Source of the DNA: Stropharia rugosoannulata
Taxonomy: Eukaryota; Basidiomycota; Agaricomycetes; Agaricales; Strophariaceae
Direction of reading: 5' to 3'
DNA: 64,000 nucleotides
Assembly (NCBI GenBank): GCA_028532985.1
Contig: JANCIK010000011.1
Span: 2,914,001 to 2,978,000, forward strand
The stretch's first letter is position 1. Every line of letters begins with the position of its first letter. The position numbers and the translations under genes are program-made. This document shows, piece by piece, positions 33,611 to 44,360 of the stretch. Below the pieces are notes generated by a model, which was given only the letters and a program-made list of their open reading frames with translations, made no database searches and was not told where the DNA came from.

Positions 33611-36299
33611 CTTTTTCTTGACTGTTAGCTGAAGTAGGAATAGAGATACTGCTTTGAAATATTGTGTTTACGCCGCTTTCTTTTATACTTCGTGAGCCTG
33701 GAGTGGTGTTTCAATAGTCGCACGGAGAACTGCATCTCGAAATAGAAGTGGTTTGCGGTTCACGCCGCGAAAGTTATTCCGCGTCACTCGCTCCTGTCTG
33801 AGCGTGTCTTCTACGCCTTTGTCGTACCGAAGCTAACTATACACTAAAACATTTACGTTATAACCGCGAATGCACCAAATCAGTATCAAGAGTGATAGGA
33901 TCCCCCAGAGTCAGTGATCTGCGATCAGATAGCGCTCCCACCCAAAGTTATCCGGTGTGATGAGGAGATGCGGGGGGAAACGTGATATTCTGAGAAAAAG
34001 AACGAAAGCTACATGCATATTATGGTCTGGAGTGATTCAGAATAATTTAAAAGATCCCGGTTGGATCGCAGAAGGGGCAAGATGTCACCAAAATAGCTAC
34101 ATGGCTGTATTTATAGTTCTCCGGGATAGGATCAATTGTGTTATTCGCATTCGACGGGCACGTGGCACGTAGTCGAAAAGAAACAGATATAATTAAGTAT
34201 ATTAATCTTCGCGAACTGTTGAGCGGTTTGTGATGATTTACTTTTGCTGTCTGATATCGATAGGAAAAGTGATCATTAGTAAGAGCTAACGTGCGCAGCA
34301 AGACAACAAAGGTCTTAATGACAGAAATGTTTGGCGACCGAGCAAGCGGAAAGTAAAACGGTTTGGGAATTTTTCTATTATTTGTTACACCACTGAAGCA
34401 TGCAGAAGGTCTGTGAAGCTGAGTTTCTCATGGTATAGTGAGCAGTACCTGCACACAAACCTTGTTTTTGTAAACGGCAAGACATGAGGTCAATGAGGCC
34501 GAATCGTGAGAACATTCCCGGCCATTGATCGGCACACGCGGCCTTGACTGTATAGAGTCATGGGAATTTGCTACCTCTTCGAGAGACGGAGTCGAAAGTA
34601 CCTCTAGAGGGCCCAGACTAGTAAAGCTGACGGAGTAGATACGAGGCTATGTGCGCGAGAGAGAGTCCAATGGCGCCGTGACACACAACCTCTACAGTTA
34701 AAGGAAAGACAATGTACTGTATAGTGAAAAAAAAATTGTCGCAAGATTGTCTATGGATTTGAAAAAATTGTTGTCACCTACTAACCGTTCTTGTAGTATA
34801 GCTTGAAAGTTGTATAGTTAAGCTTCCTTTGTTAATAATATGTAATTCAGCAGCTTGGACTCAAATATGTACTGCAGTTGACTAAGTAACTGCTGTACAG
34901 AACGTATCGGTAAGATTCCCGTTTGCGCTCAAAAAGGACAGCTATATACTATGTACGACTGCTCTTGTGCATGTGGATCAATATAAATACAGTTTTAAAT
35001 ATATTCCTATGTCAAAGAGAGTCTGCCAGATATATATATTGTACTTGGAGCGACATGGCTATGACATATGCTCATTCAATCGTGACATGTAGCCGGTATA
35101 GTGGAACTGAAAGAAACAAGTAATCATTGTCCGCGGGCGCCTCTTTGGCAATTGGTACCATTGGAACATATTGAGTTGAACCGAGATTCAACGACCGCTG
35201 GCGTAGCCATAAATCAATTTAACATAATTTTGCTTATATCTTCATGTGAACTCTTACCTGGAGCCTCACTCAAGCCAAGTCATCTACTTCAAAGCTGATC
35301 ATCGATCATCGATGATCAACGATAACGTCCTGGCGTGTAGCCAGATTGAAGAAAAGAACAATGATTTGGTCATGCGCCCAACATTCCACTCACACGCGAG
35401 TCAGGAAGGCTGTGGCACAGCAACGTAGATACGTCATATTTGGAGGTTCACTGATAGCTATTTCAAGTATATAGGTATCATATATCAAATCTAATAACAA
35501 TACTAATACATGGTAGCCAAGACGGAGATACCCCTCTAATGTATGAAATGGGGTCTCCGTTGTCTTTCCGAAGTTCGGAATACGATGGTGTGCACTGCCG
35601 CAAGAGTCAGAGGTGATGGATCATATTTATAGAGGGGATCTTGAACATTGCATGTGTCCCCACGTCTTTGACACAGTCGTAATTCGACATTGACTTCACG
35701 GAAGGGGTGTTCTCATACAAATTAAGCCACTATGCTGATATCGTTGACAACATCGTTAACGAATTATCGTCTTATGGGCATACATATACAGTATATGTCT
35801 CCGAACCATGTTATACAACCTGAGTGGAGTACTACATTATATTATGTGACAGAGAGACGCTACATGAGACAGGAAGGTCTTCGTCAAACGGGCGCTGATA
35901 TTCAATTTGGCGAAGCATGTTGTAGGCAATATTCAGATGCTACATATCTTAAGGAATGATCATCAGAACGCCACACACAACTGTCAATCTCACTGCTTAG
36001 ATACCGTGACCTTGCGCGTCCAGGACAAAGTAGTACATGTGATAGTAATGGGCCAGGTACACGAATCGGGAGCATCTAGCTCACTGCGGCAGTGATATTT
36101 AGTTCCAGTCAATCAAACGCCCCAACGACACAGAACCAATGGAGTTATTGATTTATTACATGACATTACGTTTTGAAAGGTGACAGCCCTAGAAGCCGTG
36201 TAGCATGTACATTGGGGAACGCCTGAGGTTTTAAATTTTATATGCATATATATTAGAGAGAGAAGAGCCAGCCCAATCGACTGTCCTCCACACATAATC
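33611..36299. other. Long intergenic stretch; no gene seen
   Basis: This 2.7 kb AT-rich stretch has only short frames without domains. A palindrome cluster, TGATCATCGATCATCGATGA, lies near 35297-35320. A TATA-like region and the leader of the 36300 gene occupy its right edge. Confidence 0.5.
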
Positions 36300-37153
36300 A
36301 TGGCTCGAATTACCCAGCTCATGGTGTTTGCATCCTTGGCAGCGAGATGCGCACTGGCGACCGGGGTACATTCTCCCAGCGTCTACGTGCCTTCCCATAA
36401 GTTGGCTCGTGTCGATGGCTTGTTAAGACTTGGAAGCGTCGACATTGTTCCTCGTCAGCAATGTGGTGACGGTTAGTTGACTTTTACTTTGATATGTCAT
36501 TGTAATTAACAAAGGCTGACCCGTCTAGTGTGTGACGCTGACTCATGCTGTCCTGTTGGCTTTTTCTGTCAACCACTGAAGTAAGTCACTACTGAACTGA
36601 AATGGTAGCCCACATACAACTAAGCTAACTCCTTTTAGCCCCTTCGATGGTGGCGCGAATTGCTGCCCAGACGACTTCCTGAATTGTAACGGAGGCAGAG
36701 CGTGCTGTCCTCTCGAGTGAGTTTCTTCGTCTATTTCGAAACTCAGGAGTGTAGAAGAGATATCAATATCACTGACTTATTACCGCCAGCGCATTCTGCT
36801 GCACTACTTTTGGTGAACATGAATGCTGTACCTTTGATCCCAATGCGTCAGACCCAGACCCGGGGGACCCCACACCCTCTGAACCACCAGAGACTACAAA
36901 AAACTCGCCTCCACCTCCAACTACGAAGTCAACTTCATCATCTGTGAAATTAACCCAGACTTCTTCGCAGGAGACAATAACATCCATTCAGGTAACGGAC
37001 ACACCAACAGGAGCAGATACGTCAGGAGGGGCAGACTCGCAGACCCAGGCCTTTCCCACTGATTTCCCATCAATATCAGCGCCAGTATCGACTTCAAACA
37101 GCACTGGACCAGCCTCCGCCACTGTATCGACCCCCAGCTCAGCGCCTGTGTAA
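36300..37153 (+). pseudogene. Cysteine-rich secreted surface protein, truncated by LTR insertion
   Basis: Exons 36300-36471, 36529-36580, 36639-36716 and 36790 onward. Signal peptide MARITQLMVFASLAARCALA. A cysteine module follows: VCDADSCCPVGFFC, ANCCPDDFLNC, GRACCP, FCCTTFGEHECC. Then comes a Ser/Thr/Pro-rich stalk (DPDPGDPTPSEPPETT..). At codon SAPV the frame runs into the LTR, whose first bases TGTAA supply a stop at 37151. The original 3' end survives beyond the transposon at 39952-40041, encoding a hydrophobic tail (YYAIFFSLLPFFVQ) suited to a GPI-anchor or membrane signal. The interrupted product would therefore be secreted but not anchored. An intact paralogue lies at 40800. Confidence 0.8.
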
Positions 37154-37463
37154 GGAGCGCTATTTGCGTGAGCTTGGATCCGGCCGATTTGTGGTACAAT
37201 TTTCCAGTGGTACGATTTCTTTAGAAATAATCTGTGTGGTGCTTCGGAGTCAGGAGATATTTCTACATATTATTTTGTATTTAAGGACATTGTGTACACG
37301 TAGATAGGCAGTTAATTTACCACCCACTTTCATTCATATTCAGCCAGAGCTCGCACAGATACACAGTCATTATTTTATTTTAATCTCTTCATTCTTTGAA
37401 CATACTCCCTCAAGACGACCTCACCAGTCGTCGCTCGCACACACACACATTATCAATCATACA
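37149..37463 (+). repeat. 5' LTR
   Basis: TGTAAGGAGCGC..CAATCATACA, 315 bp; related to the solo LTR at 8846. Confidence 0.95.
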
Positions 37464-37465
37464 AC

Positions 37466-37483
37466 TGGAGCCCACCGCGAGGG
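37466..37483 (+). promoter_or_regulatory. Putative tRNA primer-binding site
   Basis: TGGAGCCCACCGCGAG starts two bases after the LTR. TGG is the expected complement of a tRNA 3' CCA end. The tRNA identity was not determined. Confidence 0.6.
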
Positions 37484-37812
37484 GGGGTTGTTTAAGGAAG
37501 AAATATTCATTACACAGACGCCGAAGCATTACACAAAGTCGTGCAATAGTTTGCGGACCCAAATCTGGAACTTCTAATACGGGAATATTACATTTGATTT
37601 AAATATCTCCGAAGCTAGCCGGCGCCAAGTATTTCCGAGTTCCGACGTATATGGCAGGCAGACCTATCAGTGAGAGGCTGTAATATTGCTCAACTACGAA
37701 GCTACGGATACACAAGGTTTCAAAAATCAATAAAGACACAGATTCAGCGCACGCACGAAGACTGTTATTCAATAGGAAGCTCAGCATAAGCGCCCAGAGT
37801 GACACAGCAATT

Positions 37813-39477
37813 ATGGCGTCAATGACGGCACCCATGTTGCCCTTTATGCCCGGACGTTCACACCCGTCAGCACCGAAGTTCACAGGAGTTCCGGCACATC
37901 TTGATATGTTCTTCGACGAGCTAGAGATGCTCTCACAAGCATGCAATTTAACAGTTGCACAGATGATCAAGTGGACAGTGCTGTATGCACCAACAGAGGA
38001 CTACGAGCTCTGGAAATATGCAGAGCAGCAGCAGATCAATGAAGACAACAACTGGGAAATCTTCAAGGCACATATCTATGGCTTCTATCCAGGGTCTGAC
38101 AATGATCGGAGATACAGGCTAGCCGATCTCGAGGCACTTAGCACACGGCAACAGCACAAGACTATGGAGACACTAGACGATTTTGGTTTATACTACCGAG
38201 AATTTTACAAAGTCTGGTACTTTCTCAGATGCCGACATCGTGTAACCGACAGGGAGGCAAGCAGGCTTTTTATTCTAGGATTTAATGCATCATTTAGGAC
38301 CAAGCTCAGGACACAGCTAAAGCTTCAGTATCCGAGGCATCATGAGGACGACCCTTTTGGACTTTCAGCGTTATATGATGCGGCAATATTTGTAATCTCA
38401 TGCCGCTTCCCAGATCCAGAAACAGCCATGCAGGATTACGGTACAATGGAGCAGACATCTCACGGCAGTATTGGTCAGAGCACACCCAGCCCGGAATTGC
38501 ATAATCAGCACCAACTCAAGCACAATAATGATACACCTTCCGTAATGCACCAGGTTGAGAAGCAGTCGTCGAAGCAAGCTCCTTCTCGTGCGCTATACAG
38601 CTCATTTCTTGCACAGACAACAACTACACCAGGGGACAATGAATATCAACAGGATGCAGAAGATGTGCTCGCATCGACGGTGGAAATGCGCTCAGATCCC
38701 AAGATAAGCACCAGGGTTAATTCTGAGGAACTTGCAAACGACGAGCAGAAGGAATTGTTTTTTAATTCAGAGACAGAACACATGAAGCCAGTATCACAGA
38801 AGCGGAGTAGCTTTCCACATTCATGGCTAAAGGACGATTACATGAACCCATCAGAACAAGAACAAGCCGATCTAGAGAAGGTATATGTCTTAGCATGTGC
38901 CACAGTATCACAAAACTGTCAGAGCTCGTACAGCACACGTCCACCGAATACAGCACCTTGCACACACTCGAATATCAGCTCTAACAAGCGAGACAAGATG
39001 TTTACATCCAATATAAGTAACAAGGCAGACTGTACACTCGAAACTTCTCAGCCGGCTAAGGCTATAGGCGAACACATGGCAGAGTATCAAAAGAATCATG
39101 ACTCCCGGTCCCATTCTCAAACATTAGCTGTGACTCGCAACATGTCGGTTTTGGATTCACAGTCACACGAAGCCAATCAAATGCAGCAAGTACAGCAAGG
39201 CATCGACAACGCACGTCTTTGGCAGATGTCAGGTACTCGCAACACTATTGGCTCAGGTCGGGGTGGCGCACTCAAGTCACGGAATAAACATGATTACAGT
39301 ACAGGTAGTCACGACATTCTTGAACAGTCCAACACACATGCACAGTACTTCGGAAATCAATGGTCACGATGTCATCAAGATAACAAACTGTTGAATCCAC
39401 GAAGAACAAGGTATCCCAGAAAGAAATACGGATATTACAGAAATATAGCTGCCCGAGGTTCATGCACATCGACCTAA
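37813..39477 (+). CDS. Gag-like protein of LTR retrotransposon, 554 aa
   Basis: This would form the nucleocapsid particle that packages the element RNA. The first 190 residues have a retrotransposon-gag look: HPSAPKFTGVPAHLDMFFDE, a W-K-YA..W-F..Y.PG block, TLDDFGLYYREFYKVWYFL, SRLFILGFNASFRTKLRTQL. The middle is low-complexity, Gln/Ser/His-rich. The C-terminus is basic (NPRRTRYPRKKYGYYRN) and could bind RNA. No CCHC zinc knuckle is visible. The frame is uninterrupted and stops 159 bp before the right LTR. There is no polymerase frame after it, in any frame. Confidence 0.85.
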   Translation: MASMTAPMLPFMPGRSHPSAPKFTGVPAHLDMFFDELEMLSQACNLTVAQMIKWTVLYAPTEDYELWKYAEQQQINEDNNWEIFKAHIYGFYPGSDNDRRYRLADLEALSTRQQHKTMETLDDFGLYYREFYKVWYFLRCRHRVTDREASRLFILGFNASFRTKLRTQLKLQYPRHHEDDPFGLSALYDAAIFVISCRFPDPETAMQDYGTMEQTSHGSIGQSTPSPELHNQHQLKHNNDTPSVMHQVEKQSSKQAPSRALYSSFLAQTTTTPGDNEYQQDAEDVLASTVEMRSDPKISTRVNSEELANDEQKELFFNSETEHMKPVSQKRSSFPHSWLKDDYMNPSEQEQADLEKVYVLACATVSQNCQSSYSTRPPNTAPCTHSNISSNKRDKMFTSNISNKADCTLETSQPAKAIGEHMAEYQKNHDSRSHSQTLAVTRNMSVLDSQSHEANQMQQVQQGIDNARLWQMSGTRNTIGSGRGGALKSRNKHDYSTGSHDILEQSNTHAQYFGNQWSRCHQDNKLLNPRRTRYPRKKYGYYRNIAARGSCTST

Positions 39478-39621
39478 CGTCATGATTATCTCAATCACGA
39501 TTGTGCATACTTTACTTGGCGAACATCGAGCTGCCACAACACAAGGAAAATCTTGAAACAAATTTCAATTTATTAAGTCGCAACCAAGAGTCGCAATGCG
39601 CTGAGGTGGAACTCAGCATTT

Positions 39622-39636
39622 AAAGTGGGTATGGGA
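39622..39636 (+). promoter_or_regulatory. Putative polypurine tract
   Basis: The purine-rich AAAGTGGGTATGGGA lies immediately upstream of the right LTR. Confidence 0.6.
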
Positions 39637-39951
39637 TGTAAGGAGCGCTATTTGCGTGAGCTTGGATCCGGCCGATTTGTGGTACAATTTTCCAGTGGTA
39701 CGATTTCTTTAGAAATAATCTGTGTGGTGCTTCGGAGTCAGGAGATATTTCTACATATTATTTTGTATTTAAGGACATTGTGTACACGTAGATAGGCAGT
39801 TAATTTACCACCCACTTTCATTCATATTCAGCCAGAGCTCGCACAGATACACAGTCATTATTTTATTTTAATCTCTTCATTCTTTGAACATACTCCCTCA
39901 AGACGACCTCACCAGTCGTCGCTCGCACACACACACATTATCAATCATACA
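39637..39951 (+). repeat. 3' LTR
   Basis: Identical by eye to the 5' LTR over all 315 bases. Confidence 0.95.
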
Positions 39952-40041
39952 CCTGTACTATCCAGTAGTCAGAAGAACCGTGGAAAACTTACAATATACT
40001 ACGCCATATTCTTCTCCCTCCTGCCCTTTTTTGTTCAGTAG
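39952..40041 (+). pseudogene. Orphaned 3' end of the interrupted cysteine-rich gene
   Basis: Rejoining the flanks at the duplicated CCTG continues the upstream frame through SSSQKNRGKLT and a hydrophobic YYAIFFSLLPFFVQ stretch to TAG at 40041. There is no mutation in this tail, as expected for a recent insertion. Confidence 0.8.
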
Positions 40042-40799
40042 CAACCACGGATACTTTGTTGATGTTCAAATTCAGTAGCTGACCATTATTGCAGTGACTC
40101 TCCTCAGAAAATGCTATACAATTGATATATGCGATTCGCGTATGAAAGTTACCAACTCTGTTTATGAGTTATGAACATTACCTTTTCGTGTATTCCATCA
40201 CTCAGCATTGTAACTAGGCTGAGGTTTAACAGAAAGTGAGAAAATACTCCGCTATAGGTGTCTGGAGAGGAGATTTGTATCGTAGAAATACTACACTGTG
40301 GGTCTTGACAAGCAAAATCGAGGCGGTGTAACAGAGCCGGCAAAATGGACCGGTACAGTGTATTCTACGGTCAATTTCAGGGAGCACAATGTACACGATG
40401 TAATTCTATCTCTGCCCACCAATATTCCGATCTGTCAATCTGTCGACATGTGTTCGTGTATCTATGAAACATGATCAGATGGTCGGATAATACTCAATTG
40501 GTTGGACAAAGTCTCAGAGTATTCAATTAGTGTCAGGCGCGCTCAGATGTATAGAAACCTGTGATGTGTTGCAGTGCAGACAAGTGAGATACCATTGGTC
40601 CATACGGAGGTTCTTATACCATAGATGAAGTGTGGTATCCCACGAGAGATATTAGAAGGCCATGTAGCAATACATCCCGCAGTTCAACGAATGTGTACAG
40701 AAAAGGAAGGATATCCTTGACTCAGAAGGTCATATATTTAATGCTACTATGATATATATGAGCAAAATTAAATGGTTCAGTTAGTACCTTTCTCAAAGC
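40042..40799. other. Intergenic, promoter side of the paralogue
   Basis: AT-rich with no coding frame. It contains the upstream region of the 40800 gene. Confidence 0.45.
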
Positions 40800-41474
40800 A
40801 TGGGTTTATATCTCTTTCTTAGGGGCCAAATCCTCGGTGTCTTGCTACTACCTTTCATATCAGCGGATGTGGTCTTGAGTCCTTTGAATGGGGCCAAGTC
40901 GGGCACACAGCTGTCCGTCGTGAAAGGACTTCTTGTCACCAGATATTCCACATTGGCAAATCGTCAGGAGATCGGTACATGTCCCATAGACGATGGTATC
41001 GGTAAGTGCAAGGGCCGCGCACAGCGAAATACGGTCTGAAGATTTCATTTTTGGATTTACGTAGATTGCATGGGTGGCTTGTTTTGTTGTCCTCCAGGGT
41101 CTGAATGTCAACCTGACAAGTACGTTTTGAGATGCTCCCTGACCAAGTAATGATAACATGACTGCCACGCCTACTAGCGCTTCAATACAGAACGCATGCT
41201 GCCAGGATGACTACCTCAGCTGCAATGACGGCCAAGCTTGTTGTATCCCAGGAATGTAAGTTGTTATGCATGGTCTTGCTACACTTGCATAATCTGTTGC
41301 AATCAATATCTGTATACTAAACATTTATTCAGCTCGATGTGCTGCACTACATTCGGCCCATTTGAGTGCTGTGCGGTGGATACTGAGAGCCCGCCTACAT
41401 CTTCTGGTCAGCGTAACTTTGGAGCGCCCTTTGCAATGTGGCAAGCAGCTGCGATAGCCGTTTTGTTCCTTTAG
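40800..41474 (+). CDS. Cysteine-rich secreted surface protein (intact paralogue of 36300 gene)
   Basis: Exons 40800-41001, 41065-41119, 41178-41255, 41333-41474. All three intron positions and phases match the 36300 gene, proving common origin by duplication. Hydrophobic N-terminus (LFLRGQILGVLLLPFISA). The cysteine module runs C..DCMGGLFCCPPGSEC, NACCQDDYLSC, GQACCIPG, MCCTTFGPFECC, then a short polar linker and a C-terminal helix MWQAAAIAVLFL, as in GPI-anchored or membrane-tethered proteins. Repeated CC pairs spaced five to nine residues apart resemble the granulin pattern, but the homology is unproven. About 125 residues. Likely cell-surface; function unknown. Confidence 0.78.
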
Positions 41475-42018
41475 ATCGCCCCATCGATTCAGTGTTTTAA
41501 TATGAATCCTAATATAAGAAACTGCTGGCAGTAGCCAGTTCCTTGTTTGGAAACATGTAAAAAGTTGTATAATATGTTTAAAGGAATCTCTTTTACCAGA
41601 CATTTACTAGAGAAAAAGATATCGGGCTTCCTATTTCAGGCAAGCCAGGGGCAATATCTTATGTTAATCTAGCTGAAATATGTATCTCTGAGAAAGATAA
41701 AATATACTTTATCCCATTTTTACCCAACATAAATCGATGGGCGCCAGCAGTGAGAGCTTGTACAACTCTCAATGTGGTAGTACAAGTACTTACTGGTTCT
41801 GTAACTCGAAGTCAACTCTATTCATCATAAATTTTGCCCAGTAAATACCTTCAAATCAGCCTCTCCCTTTACTTCCAGTGCTGGCATAGGCTTGAAGTTG
41901 GCTTGAAACTTAACGCCGATAACATCGGACCGCCTAGCATCCTACATAAGTACAAGCAATCAACAAATAATAGCACACAAAGCGGCGAAAGTTTGCAACG
42001 GCAACGAACGACCCAGTC
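41475..42018. other. Intergenic, upstream of F-box gene
   Basis: No gene seen; AT-rich. Confidence 0.45.
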
Positions 42019-43434
42019 TTGACCCAGACTCAACTTTCAAATTTCAAGCTTCAAGCATCGTTGCCATCCATATACCATCCCCAACCTGACATGTCTAGTA
42101 AAATACTCTGCTTTCCTCCAGAAATAGTTTGCCACATCCTATCATCGAATGACAATATGTTTCACAGTCCAAACGCGCTGAAGGACTTACGAATGGCATC
42201 CCAAGTTAGCCGCTCCTGGCACCACACTGCCATATCAAGCCCTCGTCTCTGGGGGCATCTCATTGACCTTGACAGTCTCAACGTCAAGTCCGAAGAGTGG
42301 CTAGCAGTGATACTTCATCGGTCCGGAACGGTTCCCCTATGGATAAAGTTCGACGGTACACGGAGCAAATTGTCAGACAAGTACTCAGCGCTCGTCATTC
42401 AGCTGCTGGAATCCAATTGGGAACGTGTTGAGATCCTCTCGCTTCCATTTCTTGGACACCAGAAACTGAAATTTCTTCACCGCCCAGCTTTATCCTTGCG
42501 CATCTTTATTTACGACGGTCTATTCGATCCCGAATTTGATGACGAAGTCTCGGATGACGATGAAAACAATAACAGCGAAGATGGGTCGCACGCCAATTCT
42601 CCGCCACTGTTTGCAGATAGAGCGCCAGTACTCCGCCACCTGAAGATATCTTACATCCCGAGTCTGCATCCCACCAGCCATGGCTCCGTTTTTTCCAACC
42701 TCCGCACACTCGTAACAGGCGAAGAGGTTGATTTAAAGATTCTATTTGACATGCTTCTCTTCGCTAGACGGCTTGAGGTACTTGAAATCAATTGTGAAGC
42801 ATCCCATGACCATAGTTCTCCGCCTAGTAATATTGTCAGTCTTCCGCGCTTACGTCACCTTCGCCTCTTCTCCGATGAAGACTGTACCAGTGATTTTGTT
42901 CTGCGCCATCTCGAACTACCTAATGGACTTTCTTTGGACCTTGGGCTGGATATTGACCTTTACAGCACGGAGTACTCTGATTTGGCTGCCAAGGTCGGCT
43001 TGTTAGCAAAGTGTTACTTCGAAATTCACCAACCAACGACGCTCAATCTTATATGGGACGAATATGGGGATGGGGATGAAAGGGGTGGTCTCCTCATCGA
43101 AACTGGCTCACCGATAACTCATGGCACTCTTCCATTCCGTGTACACCTGAAAACCGACGACGAAAGCATGATATATCCATTCATACGGGCTTTCTCTTTT
43201 CCTGATCTCGCCTGTATCACCACGCTACACATGCCAACTACCCTTTACGATCTGGACGAGGCCTTTTGCGATGAGGAAAACATGGAGATAATAAAAGAAT
43301 TTTATGCGCTTTTATCGGGCGTCCCAGGCCTTCAAAAGCGTATATATAGCCAAATGGACTCCATTGTCAAGGAATGGGATAAAGCCGACCGAAGAGAATA
43401 CTGTTCCGATTACGAATCAGATGGGAGCTATTAG
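42019..43434 (+). CDS. F-box protein
   Basis: Single-exon frame of 471 aa. The more likely start is the ATG at 42091 (MSSKILCFPPEIVCHIL), which places the F-box at the N-terminus; the upstream 24 residues are low-complexity. F-box features are FPPEIVCHIL, then RMASQVSRSWHHTAISSPRLWGHL. Downstream are leucine-rich segments (LRHLKISYIPSL, RLRHLRLFSDE) interrupted by an acidic insert (FDDEVSDDDENNNSEDG). F-box proteins recruit substrates to SCF ubiquitin ligases through Skp1; the substrate here is unknown. Such F-box/LRR proteins are highly expanded in Agaricomycetes. Confidence 0.85.
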   Translation: MTQTQLSNFKLQASLPSIYHPQPDMSSKILCFPPEIVCHILSSNDNMFHSPNALKDLRMASQVSRSWHHTAISSPRLWGHLIDLDSLNVKSEEWLAVILHRSGTVPLWIKFDGTRSKLSDKYSALVIQLLESNWERVEILSLPFLGHQKLKFLHRPALSLRIFIYDGLFDPEFDDEVSDDDENNNSEDGSHANSPPLFADRAPVLRHLKISYIPSLHPTSHGSVFSNLRTLVTGEEVDLKILFDMLLFARRLEVLEINCEASHDHSSPPSNIVSLPRLRHLRLFSDEDCTSDFVLRHLELPNGLSLDLGLDIDLYSTEYSDLAAKVGLLAKCYFEIHQPTTLNLIWDEYGDGDERGGLLIETGSPITHGTLPFRVHLKTDDESMIYPFIRAFSFPDLACITTLHMPTTLYDLDEAFCDEENMEIIKEFYALLSGVPGLQKRIYSQMDSIVKEWDKADRREYCSDYESDGSY

Positions 43435-43518
43435 TAGGCACTGCCAGTAAGTTTGTTGCACGAGTCACATCGGCTAGTACGTATTCTTTCGCTAGTAGCT
43501 ACATTAAAGTAATGTACC

Positions 43519-44138
43519 CTATCTACCACTATGTCCATGTGCATGGTGTCCAGCAAGGGATTGCATTGCCTGATCAGCTTCTTCCTTCCCAGCAATCGCT
43601 GAAGACTCCGAGTGGGCAGCTGTATGGATGTGATGCTGGTGGTTGGATTTAAGAGGGCCGGTAGTTCCCATTCGGATGATGCGGTTATGATGATCTGCAG
43701 CGTTCTGGAAATGAAGGGCTTGTTTCTTGTGGTAATCCGCAATATCATGATATTCTGCGGCATGTTCTGCGTTGCCGGCAGTAGCATGGGCATGGGCATG
43801 ATCGCGATATACTTGAGATACAGCTGTTTGGGCATAAGCGGCCTGTTGGTTGGCGGTCGCAGCTTGAGTATGCGCTTCCACCGCGCGACCAAGAGTGGAC
43901 CGGTCCTCGTATGCACGTCTTGATAACATATTACTGCTTCCGCCGTAGAAACTTCGCCTCTAATCATATATCAGCAAGGAGAATGTACCAGGTCTGTCAC
44001 TCATCACAATGAACTTACATTGAGTAACGAAGACGATTGCTCGCTGAGGCTTCTAACTTCGGGGCGATTAATCTGTGGTAATGCGACAACGCTTGAAGCA
44101 AGAAGCGCAATCGTTGTAATGGGGACAAAGAATTTCAT
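43519..44138 (-). CDS. Secreted His/Ala-rich protein, paralogue 1
   Basis: Two exons (44019-44138, 43519-43959), 186 aa, phase-0 intron with GTAAGT donor. The signal peptide MKFFVPITTIALLASSVVA is followed by a short propeptide-like segment and a helical region rich in Ala and His (AHTQAATANQQAAYAQ, HAHAHATAGNAEHAAEYH). It ends MQSLAGHHAHGHSGR. Regular A/H spacing suggests an amphipathic helix or metal-binding surface. Paralogue 2 at 45331 has the same intron position and the same motif order (RRAYED, AHTQ, AGNA.HA, NGPL.SNHQ.HI.TA.HS). I recognise no named family. Confidence 0.8.
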
Positions 44139-44171
44139 GATGGAGGCGGCAGTTGTAAAAGGTGGTAGGTG

Positions 44172-44360
44172 TCTCGACCTGCGAGTACGTGATCAGTAGA
44201 AGTGGGTAGGAGAGCTCAGCTGAGGTTTTTAGCTCTTAAAGTCTGGCTTTTATATGTTGGCCAGCAAATCGGTGGTAGTAATTCTGCATGTCTCGGCAGA
44301 CGGGTTTCGTGTATTCGGGTGTCGAAATTAACTGGATGGGTTGCGGATTTCCCAATGGCA
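44172..44360 (-). promoter_or_regulatory. Conserved upstream region of paralogue 1
   Basis: TCTCGACCTGCGAG (44172-44185), AGCTCAGCTGAGG (about 44214), a TATA-like 'gcttttatatg', and CTGGATGGGTTGCGGATTTC (about 44333) all recur in the same order upstream of paralogue 2. Such block conservation in otherwise diverged DNA suggests promoter elements. Confidence 0.6.

Larger units (their letters stand above)
37149..39951 (+). mobile_element. Gag-only LTR retrotransposon (TR-GAG-like), recent insertion
   Basis: Two 315-bp LTRs (37149-37463, 39637-39951) appear identical base for base. They begin TG and end CA and are flanked by a CCTG direct repeat (37145-37148, 39952-39955). A primer-binding-type TGGAGCCCACCGCG begins two bases after the left LTR, and a purine-rich AAAGTGGGTATGGGA precedes the right LTR. 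The 2.17 kb interior has a single long frame for a gag-like protein and no protease, reverse transcriptase, RNase H or integrase. It must depend on proteins supplied in trans. Confidence 0.93.

Noticed and set aside
42506..42709. Antisense frames within the F-box and transposase genes
   Set aside because: Shadows of strong coding frames with no independent support.
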